A stretch of DNA of 39,826 bases from CAJGDV01 sp036667875 (GCA_036667875.1 JAVWTD010000007.1:1-39826); one strand, 5' to 3'. Positions 15,354-23,398 are shown, counted from the stretch's first letter. The notes: a model not told the origin generated them from the sequence alone. Translations and numbers: made by a program.

Positions 15354-16002
15354 TTTTTTCTCTTAACTGTTTTATTTCCTTTAAAGTACTTACAGTAACA
15401 ACTTGATAGTCCATTTCCTTTAGAATAGGCAGTATAATTTTTAGAGCATTGTATGACCTTTCATAAGTATCATGCATTAATATTATATCCCCATCTCTAA
15501 CTTTACTAACTATTTTTGAAGCAATAGTTTTATGGTTCTTAATTTTCCAATCATTACTATCTAAACTCCAAAATATAATATCTTCTTTTATTAATTTCTT
15601 AAGCCTTTTATTAATAGAGCCATAACTAGGTCTAAATAAAGTACACCTGTTTTTTGTTATCTTATATATAAGTTCATTAGTTTTTTCAATTTCATTTAAT
15701 ACTACTTTATCTTTATAATGTGATGCCCATATATGTGAATAAGAATGATTTCCTATTTCATTATTATTTTTATAAGTATATAGTAATGTTTCAGCATTTT
15801 TTTCTACTTTACTTCCAACCACAAAAAATGTAGCCTTAAAATTGTATTCTTTAAAAAGATCAACTATTTGTTTAGTGTATTTACTTGGTCCATCATCAAA
15901 GGTAATGGCAATAGTTTTTTTTTCAATTTTTAAAACATCACTAACAGACCTAATTGGCACAATTATTAAAAACAATGATAATAGTACAATTAATTTTTTC
16001 AT
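15334..16002 (-). CDS. Polysaccharide deacetylase (NodB domain)
   Basis: A 222-residue exported protein. Residues 1-20 form a signal peptide. The NodB homology domain has all five motifs: TFDDGPS (Asp36 base, Asp37 metal), NHSYSH (His86, His90 metal), FRPSYGS (Arg124), WSLDSNDW and ILMHD (His177). Such enzymes remove acetyl groups from peptidoglycan or other N-acetylglucosamine polymers. PdaA, which prepares spore cortex peptidoglycan, is a family member of similar size, and the sporulation genes in this window make that role plausible. The start follows TAGGTGAT. It forms an operon with the membrane protein behind it. Confidence 0.88.
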   Translation of the reverse strand: MKKLIVLLSLFLIIVPIRSVSDVLKIEKKTIAITFDDGPSKYTKQIVDLFKEYNFKATFFVVGSKVEKNAETLLYTYKNNNEIGNHSYSHIWASHYKDKVVLNEIEKTNELIYKITKNRCTLFRPSYGSINKRLKKLIKEDIIFWSLDSNDWKIKNHKTIASKIVSKVRDGDIILMHDTYERSYNALKIILPILKEMDYQVVTVSTLKEIKQLREKNEYKKN

Positions 16003-16047
16003 TCAGATCACCTACTTAAGTATATTCAATAAAATTAGAGTAATATA

Positions 16048-16055
16048 CATACAAT
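16048..16055 (+). promoter_or_regulatory. Candidate sigma-E -10 element
   Basis: CATACAAT, an exact sigma-E -10, about 40 bases before the holin-like gene. The -35 region 13 bases upstream (AATAAAAT) is only a partial match. Confidence 0.35.
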
Positions 16056-16094
16056 TATTTATTTTTAAAACATATAGATAGGTGAGGTGATATT

Positions 16095-16445
16095 ATGGAT
16101 GCTATTTTCCCACAAAAATTAATCGAACTATTAACGATAAGTGTCACTTTAAGTTTTATTGTAATGGCTTTAATACAAAAAGTAAAAAAACTTTCCTTTA
16201 TTAATAAAAAAATATATATTTGGATAGTTAATATGATTGCATCATTTGGGTTAGCTATTCCCTTTGGAATTGTTTTTTATAACACGACTTACCTAGATGG
16301 TCTTTGGATAGGATTATTTACCTTTATTGGAGCACCTACTTTATACGAAACTTTGAAAAACCAAAACATCATAACTTATCGTCCAAATTCATTAAGTGAC
16401 ACAATAACTGTTGATAAAAAAAATGAAATAAAAACAGATTTCTAA
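16095..16445 (+). CDS. Holin-like small membrane protein
   Basis: A 116-residue protein with three hydrophobic stretches, at about residues 8-27, 43-64 and 70-86, and a polar C-terminal tail. Size, topology and the closing LWIGLFTFIGAPTLYETLKN segment recall phage A118-type holins, where a similar Gly-rich helix is followed by a short polar tail. There are no other phage genes nearby, so a domesticated holin-like or unrelated membrane protein is as likely as a phage relic. A CATACAAT sigma-E-like element lies upstream. The ribosome site AGGTGAGGTGAT is strong. The gene is divergent from the deacetylase. Confidence 0.5.
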   Translation: MDAIFPQKLIELLTISVTLSFIVMALIQKVKKLSFINKKIYIWIVNMIASFGLAIPFGIVFYNTTYLDGLWIGLFTFIGAPTLYETLKNQNIITYRPNSLSDTITVDKKNEIKTDF

Positions 16446-16666
16446 AAAATTAAAAAATCTAAAAAATCAAATTATCAAAAAAAATTAAATTTATTATTAT
16501 GTGTCAAAAATACCTTTAAACCTTATTTATCAACAAAATTTAGCATATTGATAATAAAAAGAAAAAAAGAAAAAAAAGAAAAAAACTGAAAAAATGAAAA
16601 TCATAGAAAAATGAAAAATTAATTTTTTCGTTTTTTGTTGTAAAATAAAGGCATAGCGAAATATAA

Positions 16667-16680
16667 CAAACAAATGTTCG
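16667..16680. promoter_or_regulatory. LexA/DinR-like box upstream of nrdD
   Basis: CAAACAAATGTTCG matches the Bacillus SOS box CGAAC-N4-GTTCG with one mismatch (A for G at position 2). It lies 21 bases before the -35 of nrdD. No NrdR-type repeat pair is visible. Confidence 0.4.
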
Positions 16681-16700
16681 TAAAATGTTTAAAAAAAGTG

Positions 16701-16728
16701 TTGCTTTTTGTTTTTGATGTAGTATAAT
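16701..16728 (+). promoter_or_regulatory. Promoter of the nrdD operon
   Basis: TTGCTT (16701-16706), a 16-base spacer and TATAAT (16723-16728). The expected transcript starts near 16735, just before the ribosome site AAGAGGT. Confidence 0.7.
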
Positions 16729-16752
16729 TGTTTTAGAAAGAGGTATGCTATT

Positions 16753-19053
16753 ATGACAATAAATGAAGAAAACAAAATAATTATAAATGTAGTAAAAAGA
16801 GACGGAAAAAAAGTTGATTTTGATGCATCAAAAATTGCTGTAACAATTAAAAAAGGATTTGACAGTCTAACTATAGATGACGAAACACCAAAATATAATG
16901 AAAAGGATATTCAAAAAGTTTTTCACTGCGTTTTAAAAAACATTGAAAAAAATTTTAAAAATGAAGAAAAAATTAAAATTGAAGCAATTCAAGATATTAT
17001 TGAAGAAGAACTTAAAAAAAATGAATACTTAGATGTATTTGAATCATTCTCAAATTATAGAGAAAGAAGAACACAATCTCGTGAACAATTCTTTGATGAT
17101 AAAAAAAGACATAAATTCTCTAAAACTATTGAAAGTTTAGGTTTAAAATCTGCACATGAAGAAAATGCAAAAAGAGAAAATGCTAATGTAGATGGAGATA
17201 CAGCCATGGGTACAATGCTTCAATTTGGAAGCACAGTTTCAAAAGAATTTGCAAAAGCTTACTTGATGAAAAAGAAATTTGCAGATGCACATGATAATGG
17301 AGATATTCATATTCATGACATGGACTTTATGGCAATGGGAACAACAACATGTTGTCAAATTGATTTAAGTAAATTATTCAAAAATGGATTTTCTACAGGT
17401 CACGGATTTTTAAGAGAACCAAACGATATAATGTCTTATGGAGCACTTGCTGCTATTGCCATTCAAGCAAACCAAAACGATCAACATGGTGGTCAATCGA
17501 TTCCATGCTTTGACTATTATTTAGCACCAGGAGTTTTGAAAACATATAAAAAACAATTCAAGCAAACATTATTTGATTTACTTGAATATTCAGACTTTCT
17601 TACATTCGTTAATTTTGACAAAATTGCTTTAGAAATTGATAAACTAAACTCAATAAATTTTGATTTAGAAGTGTTTGATAAATATGCTAAAGGCTCATCT
17701 GAAGTTAAAAGAATAATTGAACTTTCATCTAAGAAAGCAACTAGTAAAACAGATAGAATTACTTATCAAGCTATGGAAGCATTTATTCATAATTTGAATA
17801 CTATGCATTCAAGAGCAGGAGCACAAGTACCATTTTCTTCTATAAATTTTGGAACAGATACTAGTCCAGAAGGTAGAATGATAACTAAAAATTATCTTTT
17901 ATCAGCAGATGCTGGATTAGGAAGAAGTGAGACACCAATATTCCCAATCTCAATCTTTAAGGTAAAAGAAGGAATAAACTATAACCCTTGTGACCCTAAC
18001 TACGATTTGCTACAGTTATCATGCAAAGTTTCAGCAAAAAGATTATTCCCAAATTTCTCATTTATTGATTCACCATTTAATTTACAATATTATAAAGAAG
18101 GTGACATAAACACTGAAGTTGCCTACATGGGATGCCGTACACGTGTGTTAGGTAACCAAGTTGACAAAGATAGAGAAGTAACAGCAGGAAGAGGTAATCT
18201 ATCGTTTACTTCAATAAACTTGCCAAGATTAGGTATTAAACATGGTATTGTTTTAAAAGATAAAAAAGCTTTACCAAATATGGAAGAGTTCTACAAAGAT
18301 TTAGAAAACATACTAGAATTAGTAAAAGACCAATTACTAGAAAGATTTGAAATTCAATGTAATAAAAGAATATATAACTTTCCATTCTTATTAGGAGAAG
18401 GATTATGGATGGATAGTGAAAAATTAAAACCAACTGATAAACTAAGAAAAGTTTTAAAACATGGAACTCTAACTGTTGGTTTTATAGGACTAGCAGAATG
18501 TTTAAAAGCATTAACTGGAAAACATCATGGTGAAAGTGAAGAATCACAAAAACTAGGAATTGAAATAATAGGATTTATTAGAGAAAAAATGGATGAATAC
18601 TCAAAAAAATATAACCTTAATTTCAGTGTTATTGCAACTCCAGCAGAAGGATTATCTGGAAGATTTACAGGTATAGATAAAGCCGTATATGGAGTTATAA
18701 AAGGAGTAACAGACAGAGAATATTATACAAATTCATTCCATATTCCTGTTTACTATAATATTTCTGCCGCTAAGAAAATACATTTAGAAGCACCTTATCA
18801 TGCACTAACTAATGCAGGACATATAACTTATATTGAGTTAGATGGTGATGCAGCATCTAATGTAAAAGCATTTGAAAAAGTAGTAAGAATAATGAAAGAA
18901 GAAGGCATTGGATACGGAGCTATTAATCATCCAGTTGATAGAGACCCAGTATGTGGTTATGTTGGAGTAATTGGAGATACTTGTCCAAAATGCGGAAGAC
19001 ATGCGTTTGAACCAGTAAGTGCAGATAAATTAAAAGATTTAGGTTCATTATAA
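16753..19053 (+). CDS. nrdD: Anaerobic ribonucleoside-triphosphate reductase, catalytic chain without the glycyl-radical tail
   Basis: A 766-residue class III ribonucleotide reductase chain that makes dNTPs without oxygen. The N-terminal ATP-cone (about 10-105) starts NVVKRDGKKVDFDASKI; the ten-stranded barrel domain follows. The C-terminal zinc region shows Cys734 and the pair Cys744/Cys747 (VCGYVGVIGDTCPKCG); the first position of the usual first CxxC is Asp731. The protein then ends at GSL. The glycyl-radical motif RxxGYL, normally the last 50-60 residues of this polypeptide, is missing; it is encoded by the separate gene at 19073. The two parts must therefore associate for activity. The ribosome site is AAGAGGT. 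Operon: nrdD, radical subunit, nrdG. Confidence 0.93.
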   Translation: MTINEENKIIINVVKRDGKKVDFDASKIAVTIKKGFDSLTIDDETPKYNEKDIQKVFHCVLKNIEKNFKNEEKIKIEAIQDIIEEELKKNEYLDVFESFSNYRERRTQSREQFFDDKKRHKFSKTIESLGLKSAHEENAKRENANVDGDTAMGTMLQFGSTVSKEFAKAYLMKKKFADAHDNGDIHIHDMDFMAMGTTTCCQIDLSKLFKNGFSTGHGFLREPNDIMSYGALAAIAIQANQNDQHGGQSIPCFDYYLAPGVLKTYKKQFKQTLFDLLEYSDFLTFVNFDKIALEIDKLNSINFDLEVFDKYAKGSSEVKRIIELSSKKATSKTDRITYQAMEAFIHNLNTMHSRAGAQVPFSSINFGTDTSPEGRMITKNYLLSADAGLGRSETPIFPISIFKVKEGINYNPCDPNYDLLQLSCKVSAKRLFPNFSFIDSPFNLQYYKEGDINTEVAYMGCRTRVLGNQVDKDREVTAGRGNLSFTSINLPRLGIKHGIVLKDKKALPNMEEFYKDLENILELVKDQLLERFEIQCNKRIYNFPFLLGEGLWMDSEKLKPTDKLRKVLKHGTLTVGFIGLAECLKALTGKHHGESEESQKLGIEIIGFIREKMDEYSKKYNLNFSVIATPAEGLSGRFTGIDKAVYGVIKGVTDREYYTNSFHIPVYYNISAAKKIHLEAPYHALTNAGHITYIELDGDAASNVKAFEKVVRIMKEEGIGYGAINHPVDRDPVCGYVGVIGDTCPKCGRHAFEPVSADKLKDLGSL

Positions 19054-19072
19054 AAGAAAAAAGGAGAAAATT

Positions 19073-19246
19073 ATGAAAGATATAAAATTAGAAGAAAAAA
19101 AAGAAAAAGAAGTTGGAGAAGGAGTTGGATTTGAAAGAATTCGTCGTATTACAGGATATTTAGTAGGAACAGTTGACCGTTTTAATAATGGTAAACGTGC
19201 TGAAGAACATGACCGTGTAAAACATTCAACTTGCGGTTGTGAATAA
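19073..19246 (+). CDS. Separate glycyl-radical subunit of NrdD
   Basis: A 57-residue protein with its own ribosome site (AAGGAG) 19 bases after the nrdD stop. A Lys/Glu-rich head (about 1-16) leads into FERIRRITGYLVGTVDRFNN and a C-terminal stretch containing RVKH, which is the glycyl-radical domain that normally ends NrdD; Gly28 would carry the radical. Two extra Cys (54 and 56) end the chain. The activase NrdG, whose ATG overlaps this gene's stop by one base, would install the radical here, after which the subunit must dock in the barrel of NrdD. The good ribosome site and clean start argue against a sequencing frameshift. It is comparable in principle to the YfiD/GrcA spare part of pyruvate formate-lyase. 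Confidence 0.85.
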   Translation: MKDIKLEEKKEKEVGEGVGFERIRRITGYLVGTVDRFNNGKRAEEHDRVKHSTCGCE

Positions 19247-19812
19247 TGAATATTAGACTAGCAGCACCAATACAGTATGATAGTATTGTAGACGGAGAAG
19301 GTATGAGAGCAGTACTTTGGACACAAGGATGCACACATAATTGTTTAGGATGCCATAATCCAAATACTCATTCTTTCAAAGAAGGTTATGTAGTTGATAC
19401 TAAAACATTAATTGATGAATTGTCACAAAACATGAAATATCAAGACGGAATAACTTTATCTGGTGGAGATCCATTTATGCAATCATCCTCAGTTAAAGAG
19501 ATTGCATCATATGTTAAATCACTTGGAAAAGATGTTTGGGCTTATACAGGATTTGAATTTAAAGAACTTATCGAAATGTCAAAAAAAAATGAAGACATAA
19601 TGGAATTATTAAAAAATGTTGACGTTTTAGTTGATGGTAAATTCAGACTGGAAGAATTAAGTTTAGACCTTTATTATAGAGGCTCTAGAAACCAAAAAAT
19701 AATTGATGTTCAAAAAAGTTTAAAAAGTAATGAAGTTATATTAATAGATAAATTCATGAAATTAAAGACTAATAGTAATATATTAGAAAAAAATAAGTGT
19801 ATATTTGTATAA
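19246..19812 (+). CDS. nrdG: Anaerobic ribonucleotide reductase activating protein (radical SAM)
   Basis: A 188-residue radical SAM enzyme that uses a 4Fe-4S cluster and S-adenosylmethionine to make the glycyl radical of class III ribonucleotide reductase. The cluster motif is GCTHNCLGCHNP (Cys29, Cys33, Cys36), followed by the SAM-binding GGDPF and a C-terminal DGKFRLEE segment typical of the family. The start codon overlaps the stop of the radical subunit gene by one base, so translation is coupled to the substrate it activates. The operon ends at the terminator at 19796-19826. Confidence 0.96.
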   Translation: MNIRLAAPIQYDSIVDGEGMRAVLWTQGCTHNCLGCHNPNTHSFKEGYVVDTKTLIDELSQNMKYQDGITLSGGDPFMQSSSVKEIASYVKSLGKDVWAYTGFEFKELIEMSKKNEDIMELLKNVDVLVDGKFRLEELSLDLYYRGSRNQKIIDVQKSLKSNEVILIDKFMKLKTNSNILEKNKCIFV

Positions 19813-19826
19813 TGTACACTTTTTTT
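19796..19826 (+). terminator. Terminator of the nrd operon
   Basis: AGTGTA (19796-19801) pairs with TACACT (19815-19820), followed by seven T. The hairpin covers the nrdG stop codon. Confidence 0.75.
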
Positions 19827-19834
19827 CATACAAT
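19807..19834 (+). promoter_or_regulatory. Candidate sigma-E promoter of yunB
   Basis: GTATAAT (19807-19813), a 13-base spacer and CATACAAT (19827-19834), an exact sigma-E -10. The predicted first base is the A of the yunB ATG at 19840, and no ribosome site is present. Confidence 0.5.
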
Positions 19835-19839
19835 TTAAT

Positions 19840-20601
19840 ATGAAAAGTAAATTACATTTAAAAATAAAGAAAAGAATAAAATTAAGTAAAATTGATACAA
19901 TAATTGTAATAATCATCTTTCTAATTTTTGCAGTTTATTTATCCATAAAAAAAATCGGAAAAGAAATTGAACCCTATCTGATGTCCTACGGTGAAATAGA
20001 AGCAAAGAAATTAGCAACAGTCGTAGTAAGTAAATCCCTTACCAAAAAACAATTAGATGAATTAAACATAAATGACTTATTTAAAATAACAAAAAAAGAC
20101 AACAACAAAATAGAAACAATTCAATTTGACTCAATAGTTGTTAACAAAATCTTACTAAATGTCTCCACAAATATTCAAAGAAATTTAAAATATATTGAAA
20201 AAGGAGAAATCGATAAATTAACTTTTGAAGATGAAATATTTAATGAATTTGATAATAAAAAATTAGGAAGAGGAATATTTTATGAAGTTCCCATTGGAAC
20301 AGCTTTAAATAATCCACTTTTTTCAAATATTGGTCCTAAAATACCAATAAAATTTAGTCTAATTGGAAATATTAGTTCATCCTTAGAAAATAACGTTAGA
20401 AGTTATGGAATAAATAATACAATGATTGAAGTAAAAATAAAACTTAAATTAGTAGAAAAAATAATATTACCCTTTAAATCAAAAGAAGTAGAGGTAACAA
20501 ACGAAGTACCCCTAATAATTAAGATGATTCAAGGAGAAATACCACCAAACTTTTATGGTACTCAAAATAGTTCAGAAACATTAACGATACCTGTAGAATA
20601 G
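19840..20601 (+). CDS. yunB: Sporulation protein YunB
   Basis: A 253-residue membrane protein. After a basic N terminus, residues about 18-36 (IDTIIVIIIFLIFAVYL) span the membrane; the rest faces outside. Family marks are the long conserved stretch at about 140-190 containing FYEVPIGTALNNPL and NIGPKIPIKFSLIGN, YGINNTMIEV, and the closing VPLIIKMIQGEIPPNFYG. In Bacillus subtilis YunB is made in the mother cell under sigma-E and is needed for normal spore formation, its biochemical role being unknown. Length matches the family. There is no ribosome site before the ATG and the promoter-like element sits directly upstream, suggesting a leaderless message. Confidence 0.88.
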   Translation: MKSKLHLKIKKRIKLSKIDTIIVIIIFLIFAVYLSIKKIGKEIEPYLMSYGEIEAKKLATVVVSKSLTKKQLDELNINDLFKITKKDNNKIETIQFDSIVVNKILLNVSTNIQRNLKYIEKGEIDKLTFEDEIFNEFDNKKLGRGIFYEVPIGTALNNPLFSNIGPKIPIKFSLIGNISSSLENNVRSYGINNTMIEVKIKLKLVEKIILPFKSKEVEVTNEVPLIIKMIQGEIPPNFYGTQNSSETLTIPVE

Positions 20602-20613
20602 AAAATAAAATTG

Positions 20614-20622
20614 TGCTATACT
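20614..20622 (+). promoter_or_regulatory. Extended -10 promoter of the DUF4015 gene
   Basis: TGC-TATACT, 20 bases before the start codon and just ahead of the ribosome site AGAGGTG. Confidence 0.5.
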
Positions 20623-20642
20623 TATACTAGAGGTGTCAAGAA

Positions 20643-22337
20643 ATGACAAAAAAAAAGAAATTTAGAATCAAAAAATTCGGTCTACTATTTTTATTAATTG
20701 TAATAGGTATTACATCCCTTTTTTTAGTACCTAAAATTTTAAAAAAGACTTTAGTTATTGTTAAAAAAGACATGTACCTTGCATCAGATGCATTAACAGT
20801 AAAACTATATGATGTTGAAACATTTAAAGAAGTAAAAGAACAAGTGCGAGGCACAAAAATAGTTTTATATGATAAGGATATAAAAAAAGAAGAAGAAGGA
20901 AAAGACCCTATAATCTATAAAAAGATACAATTAGATAAAAAATTTTATTTGGTTAAACCAACAAATTTAGTAAAATTATTAAATGAAACAGTAATGGAAA
21001 AAACAGGATTCGTAAGAACAAACTTAACAACATATAAAACATCAACAGAGATAGATATTGATAGTTATCTTACAAAAGGAACTAAAATAGATATAACTGG
21101 ATTTGACTCATTAAATAAAGATGGTAGTGTAAGAATGTACAAAATCAAAGATGGAGACCATGAATCTTTCTTATACTCAAAATACATAGTGTTTTCACAA
21201 GAAGAAGCAAATAAACATTATGATGAAGCAGGATTATATCAAATTCATGCTGCAAGAACTGATACACTTGGAGGAGGAAGTGGAGATAACTTAGATTATT
21301 ATCCAAACCCCAAACCAAATTTCCCAAAAAATAAATTCCTAGCAGATGCAAAAACACTTTATTTAAACTGTGGTGTTTTAAATAATGTAGACGCTTATAT
21401 AGAACTAGCAAAAAATACAGGAATAAACTCTTTTGTAGTAGATGTAAAAGAAAATACTGTTCCCGCATACCCATCAGCAGTAATGGAAAAATATTCAAGT
21501 ACAAGTTTCAATAAAGCTGCTAACACCAAAGAAAACTTTGGAAACGCAATTAAAAAACTAAAAGACGCAGGATTTTATGTAATAGGAAGAATAACAACTT
21601 TTAAAGATAGTTATTATATAACCGACCATCCAGAAGACGCCATTACAAGCACAAGTAGTGGTAAACCATTCTTACATAATGGTTCTTACTGGCCAAGTCC
21701 TTTCGTTAGAACAGTTTGGGAATATAACACAAAACTAGCAGTCGAAGCAGTTAAAGAATTTGGATTTAATGAAATTCAATTTGATTACATGAGATTTCCT
21801 GATAGAAGTTATACAATAGAAGTTAATGGCTTAGTAGATATGAAAAATAAATTTAAAGAAACAAAAGCACAAGCATTACAAACATTTATGATGTATGCTA
21901 CTGACGAAATTCATAATGCAGGAGCTTATGTATCTGTAGATGTATTCGGAGAATCATCTAATACATATATTACAGCATACGGTCAATACTGGCCCGCTAT
22001 ATCAAACGTAGTTGACGCTATAAGTGCAATGCCATATCCAGATCATTTTGACGCTGGTCAATATGGATTAGCAACACCATGGACAAAACCTTATATCCTA
22101 TTTAGTAAATGGGCACTCGAAGCTAGTAATCGTCAAAAAGAAATACCAACTCCAGCAGTAGCAAGAACATGGATTCAAGCATACAATGCAATAAAACCAC
22201 CATATAACACATACGGTCCAGAAGAAATTAAAGCACAAATAACAGGTCTTAAAGATGGAGGATTAACTGGTGGATTTATAACTTGGAACAGTAGCTCAAA
22301 TATAGAAAAATACAAAAGTATTTCAACAGGATGGTAA
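20643..22337 (+). CDS. Putative glycoside hydrolase (DUF4015), membrane-anchored
   Basis: A 564-residue protein. Residues about 12-30 form a signal anchor. Residues about 35-190 are a mixed region with an SH3-like look. From about 230 (KTLYLNCGVLNN) runs a TIM-barrel domain of the DUF4015 putative glycosyl hydrolase type, with NSFVVDVKENT, VIGRITTFKD, NEIQFDYMRFPD, VSVDVFGESS, DAISAMPYPDHF and GGFITWNSSS. Acidic residues in DYMRFPD and DVFGE are in the places expected for catalysis. It probably cuts an extracellular glycan. The ribosome site is AGAGGTG. The yutD gene starts two bases after its stop, so the two are one operon. Confidence 0.8.
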   Translation: MTKKKKFRIKKFGLLFLLIVIGITSLFLVPKILKKTLVIVKKDMYLASDALTVKLYDVETFKEVKEQVRGTKIVLYDKDIKKEEEGKDPIIYKKIQLDKKFYLVKPTNLVKLLNETVMEKTGFVRTNLTTYKTSTEIDIDSYLTKGTKIDITGFDSLNKDGSVRMYKIKDGDHESFLYSKYIVFSQEEANKHYDEAGLYQIHAARTDTLGGGSGDNLDYYPNPKPNFPKNKFLADAKTLYLNCGVLNNVDAYIELAKNTGINSFVVDVKENTVPAYPSAVMEKYSSTSFNKAANTKENFGNAIKKLKDAGFYVIGRITTFKDSYYITDHPEDAITSTSSGKPFLHNGSYWPSPFVRTVWEYNTKLAVEAVKEFGFNEIQFDYMRFPDRSYTIEVNGLVDMKNKFKETKAQALQTFMMYATDEIHNAGAYVSVDVFGESSNTYITAYGQYWPAISNVVDAISAMPYPDHFDAGQYGLATPWTKPYILFSKWALEASNRQKEIPTPAVARTWIQAYNAIKPPYNTYGPEEIKAQITGLKDGGLTGGFITWNSSSNIEKYKSISTGW

Positions 22338-22338
22338 A

Positions 22339-22617
22339 ATGAAAAAAATAAATATAAATAATGTAGAATACGAACTAATAGAAGATTTTAAAAATGGCTT
22401 TGATCAAAAAGAAGCCGAAAAACTAATTACAGATTATTACGAAGAATATGATTACATTTTAGGTGACTGGTCTTATGGAAAACTAAGACTAAAAGGATTT
22501 TGTATAAATACAAATCAAAGATTTAATCAATCAAACAATTTTAAAAATGTAAAAGATTATATAAAAAATTATTGTGCCTACGAATGCAAATATTTTATTA
22601 TAAAAAAAGAATCCTAA
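22339..22617 (+). CDS. yutD: YutD family protein
   Basis: A 92-residue cytosolic protein. The family core is clear: EKLITDYYEEYDYILGDWSY then GKLRLKGFC, followed by a C-terminal YECKYFIIKK. YutD (DUF1027) is conserved across Bacillota and has no established function. In B. subtilis yutD lies near yunB, and here the two are separated only by the DUF4015 gene, so part of that neighbourhood is kept. It is coupled to the upstream gene with a 1-base gap; GGATGG in that gene's end serves as ribosome site. Confidence 0.85.
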   Translation: MKKININNVEYELIEDFKNGFDQKEAEKLITDYYEEYDYILGDWSYGKLRLKGFCINTNQRFNQSNNFKNVKDYIKNYCAYECKYFIIKKES

Positions 22618-22633
22618 ATAGGGATTTTTTTTA
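22609..22633 (+). terminator. Terminator of the DUF4015-yutD operon
   Basis: AATCC pairs with GGATT around CTAAATAG, followed by a run of T. It overlaps the yutD stop. Confidence 0.7.
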
Positions 22634-22645
22634 TTTACCTTGCAT

Positions 22646-22674
22646 TTGACAAAATAATAATTTTAACTTATAAT
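22646..22674 (+). promoter_or_regulatory. Consensus promoter of the Nudix regulator gene
   Basis: TTGACA (22646-22651), exactly 17 bases, TATAAT (22669-22674). It is the best sigma-A match among the protein genes of the window. Such a strong promoter usually needs a repressor; the protein it drives may be that repressor. Confidence 0.85.
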
Positions 22675-22714
22675 AAGTGCCGTGTAATTAAAACGCAAAG
22701 AAGGAGTATGAATT

Positions 22715-23386
22715 ATGTGTACTTTAACAAAAGAAAATAATAATATTTTAGAAACATTAATTAGTATATTTACAATTGATAAAGGAGAACTAAAAGTTCT
22801 TTTGTCAAGAAAGAAAAATGATCCATTCAAAGGATATTGGACATTACCAGGAAACTTTCTAAAAAATACAGAAACAATAGAAGAAAATATTGAGAATGTA
22901 ATTCTAAATAATACTGGACTTAATAATGTATATATAGAACAATGTTTTACCTTCAGTAACTTAAACAGAAATATTGAAGATAGAATTATTGCAACAACTT
23001 TTATCGGATTAATTGATAGCAAAAGTGTAGAAATGAAAAATGATTTAATTAAAACTAATGAATTTGAATTATTTTCAATTGATGAAGTACCTAAAATGGG
23101 ATACGATCATGAAGAAGTAATAACAAAAAATATAGAGTTTTTAAAGAAAAAAATAATAAACAGTAATGTTTTAAAATCATTATTCCCAAGTGACTTCACT
23201 TTGCCAGAACTTCAAAGAGTATACGAACAAATCTTAGGAAAAGAATTAGATAGAAGAAACTTTAGAAAAAAATTCATAAGTTTAGATTTAATAGAAGACA
23301 CAAATGAAAAGAACATCGGCTGTAACGGAAGACCTGCAAAATTATACAGATTTAAAGACGAAATAAAAGAAATTAATCTATTTTAA
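22715..23386 (+). CDS. NrtR-like transcriptional regulator with degenerate Nudix domain
   Basis: A 223-residue protein. Residues about 12-140 form a Nudix fold (DPFKGYWTLPGNFL is typical), and residues about 150-220 form a winged helix (SDFTLPELQRVYEQ, RRNFRKKF, GRPAKLYRF), the architecture of NrtR-type regulators. The Nudix box, usually GX5EX7REUXEEXGU, reads GNFLKNTETIEENIENVILN then NTGL: the Arg and all three catalytic Glu of the REUXEE part are replaced. It should bind a nucleotide-like ligand without hydrolysing it. NrtR members sense ADP-ribose and control NAD synthesis, others control sugar genes; the target here is unknown. The ribosome site is AAGGAG. The next gene follows after 12 bases. 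Confidence 0.8.
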   Translation: MCTLTKENNNILETLISIFTIDKGELKVLLSRKKNDPFKGYWTLPGNFLKNTETIEENIENVILNNTGLNNVYIEQCFTFSNLNRNIEDRIIATTFIGLIDSKSVEMKNDLIKTNEFELFSIDEVPKMGYDHEEVITKNIEFLKKKIINSNVLKSLFPSDFTLPELQRVYEQILGKELDRRNFRKKFISLDLIEDTNEKNIGCNGRPAKLYRFKDEIKEINLF

Positions 23387-23398
23387 GGAGTGAAGAAC

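Larger units (their letters stand above)
16446..16752. other. AT-rich intergenic region upstream of nrdD
   Basis: About 300 bases without a gene. It begins with A/T-rich runs, holds a nearly pure purine stretch on the plus strand at about 16556-16586 (repeated runs of A separated by single G), then an AAAAATTAATTTTT palindrome near 16615 that could be a weak terminator. A LexA-like box at 16667-16680 and the nrd promoter at 16701-16728 complete it. Confidence 0.7.

Noticed and set aside
16095..16445. Prophage remnant
   Set aside because: The holin-like topology is the only hint; no phage structural, integrase or lysin gene or attachment repeat lies nearby.
16556..16620. Replication origin or DnaA box region
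   Set aside because: The purine-rich AT stretch has no TTATCCACA-type boxes, and the neighbours are not dnaA, dnaN or parAB genes.
19053..19073. Sequencing frameshift joining nrdD and the glycyl-radical ORF
   Set aside because: The second ORF has its own AAGGAG site and ATG at proper spacing, and a Lys/Glu-rich head unlike a mere continuation of the zinc region; both parts have clean stops.
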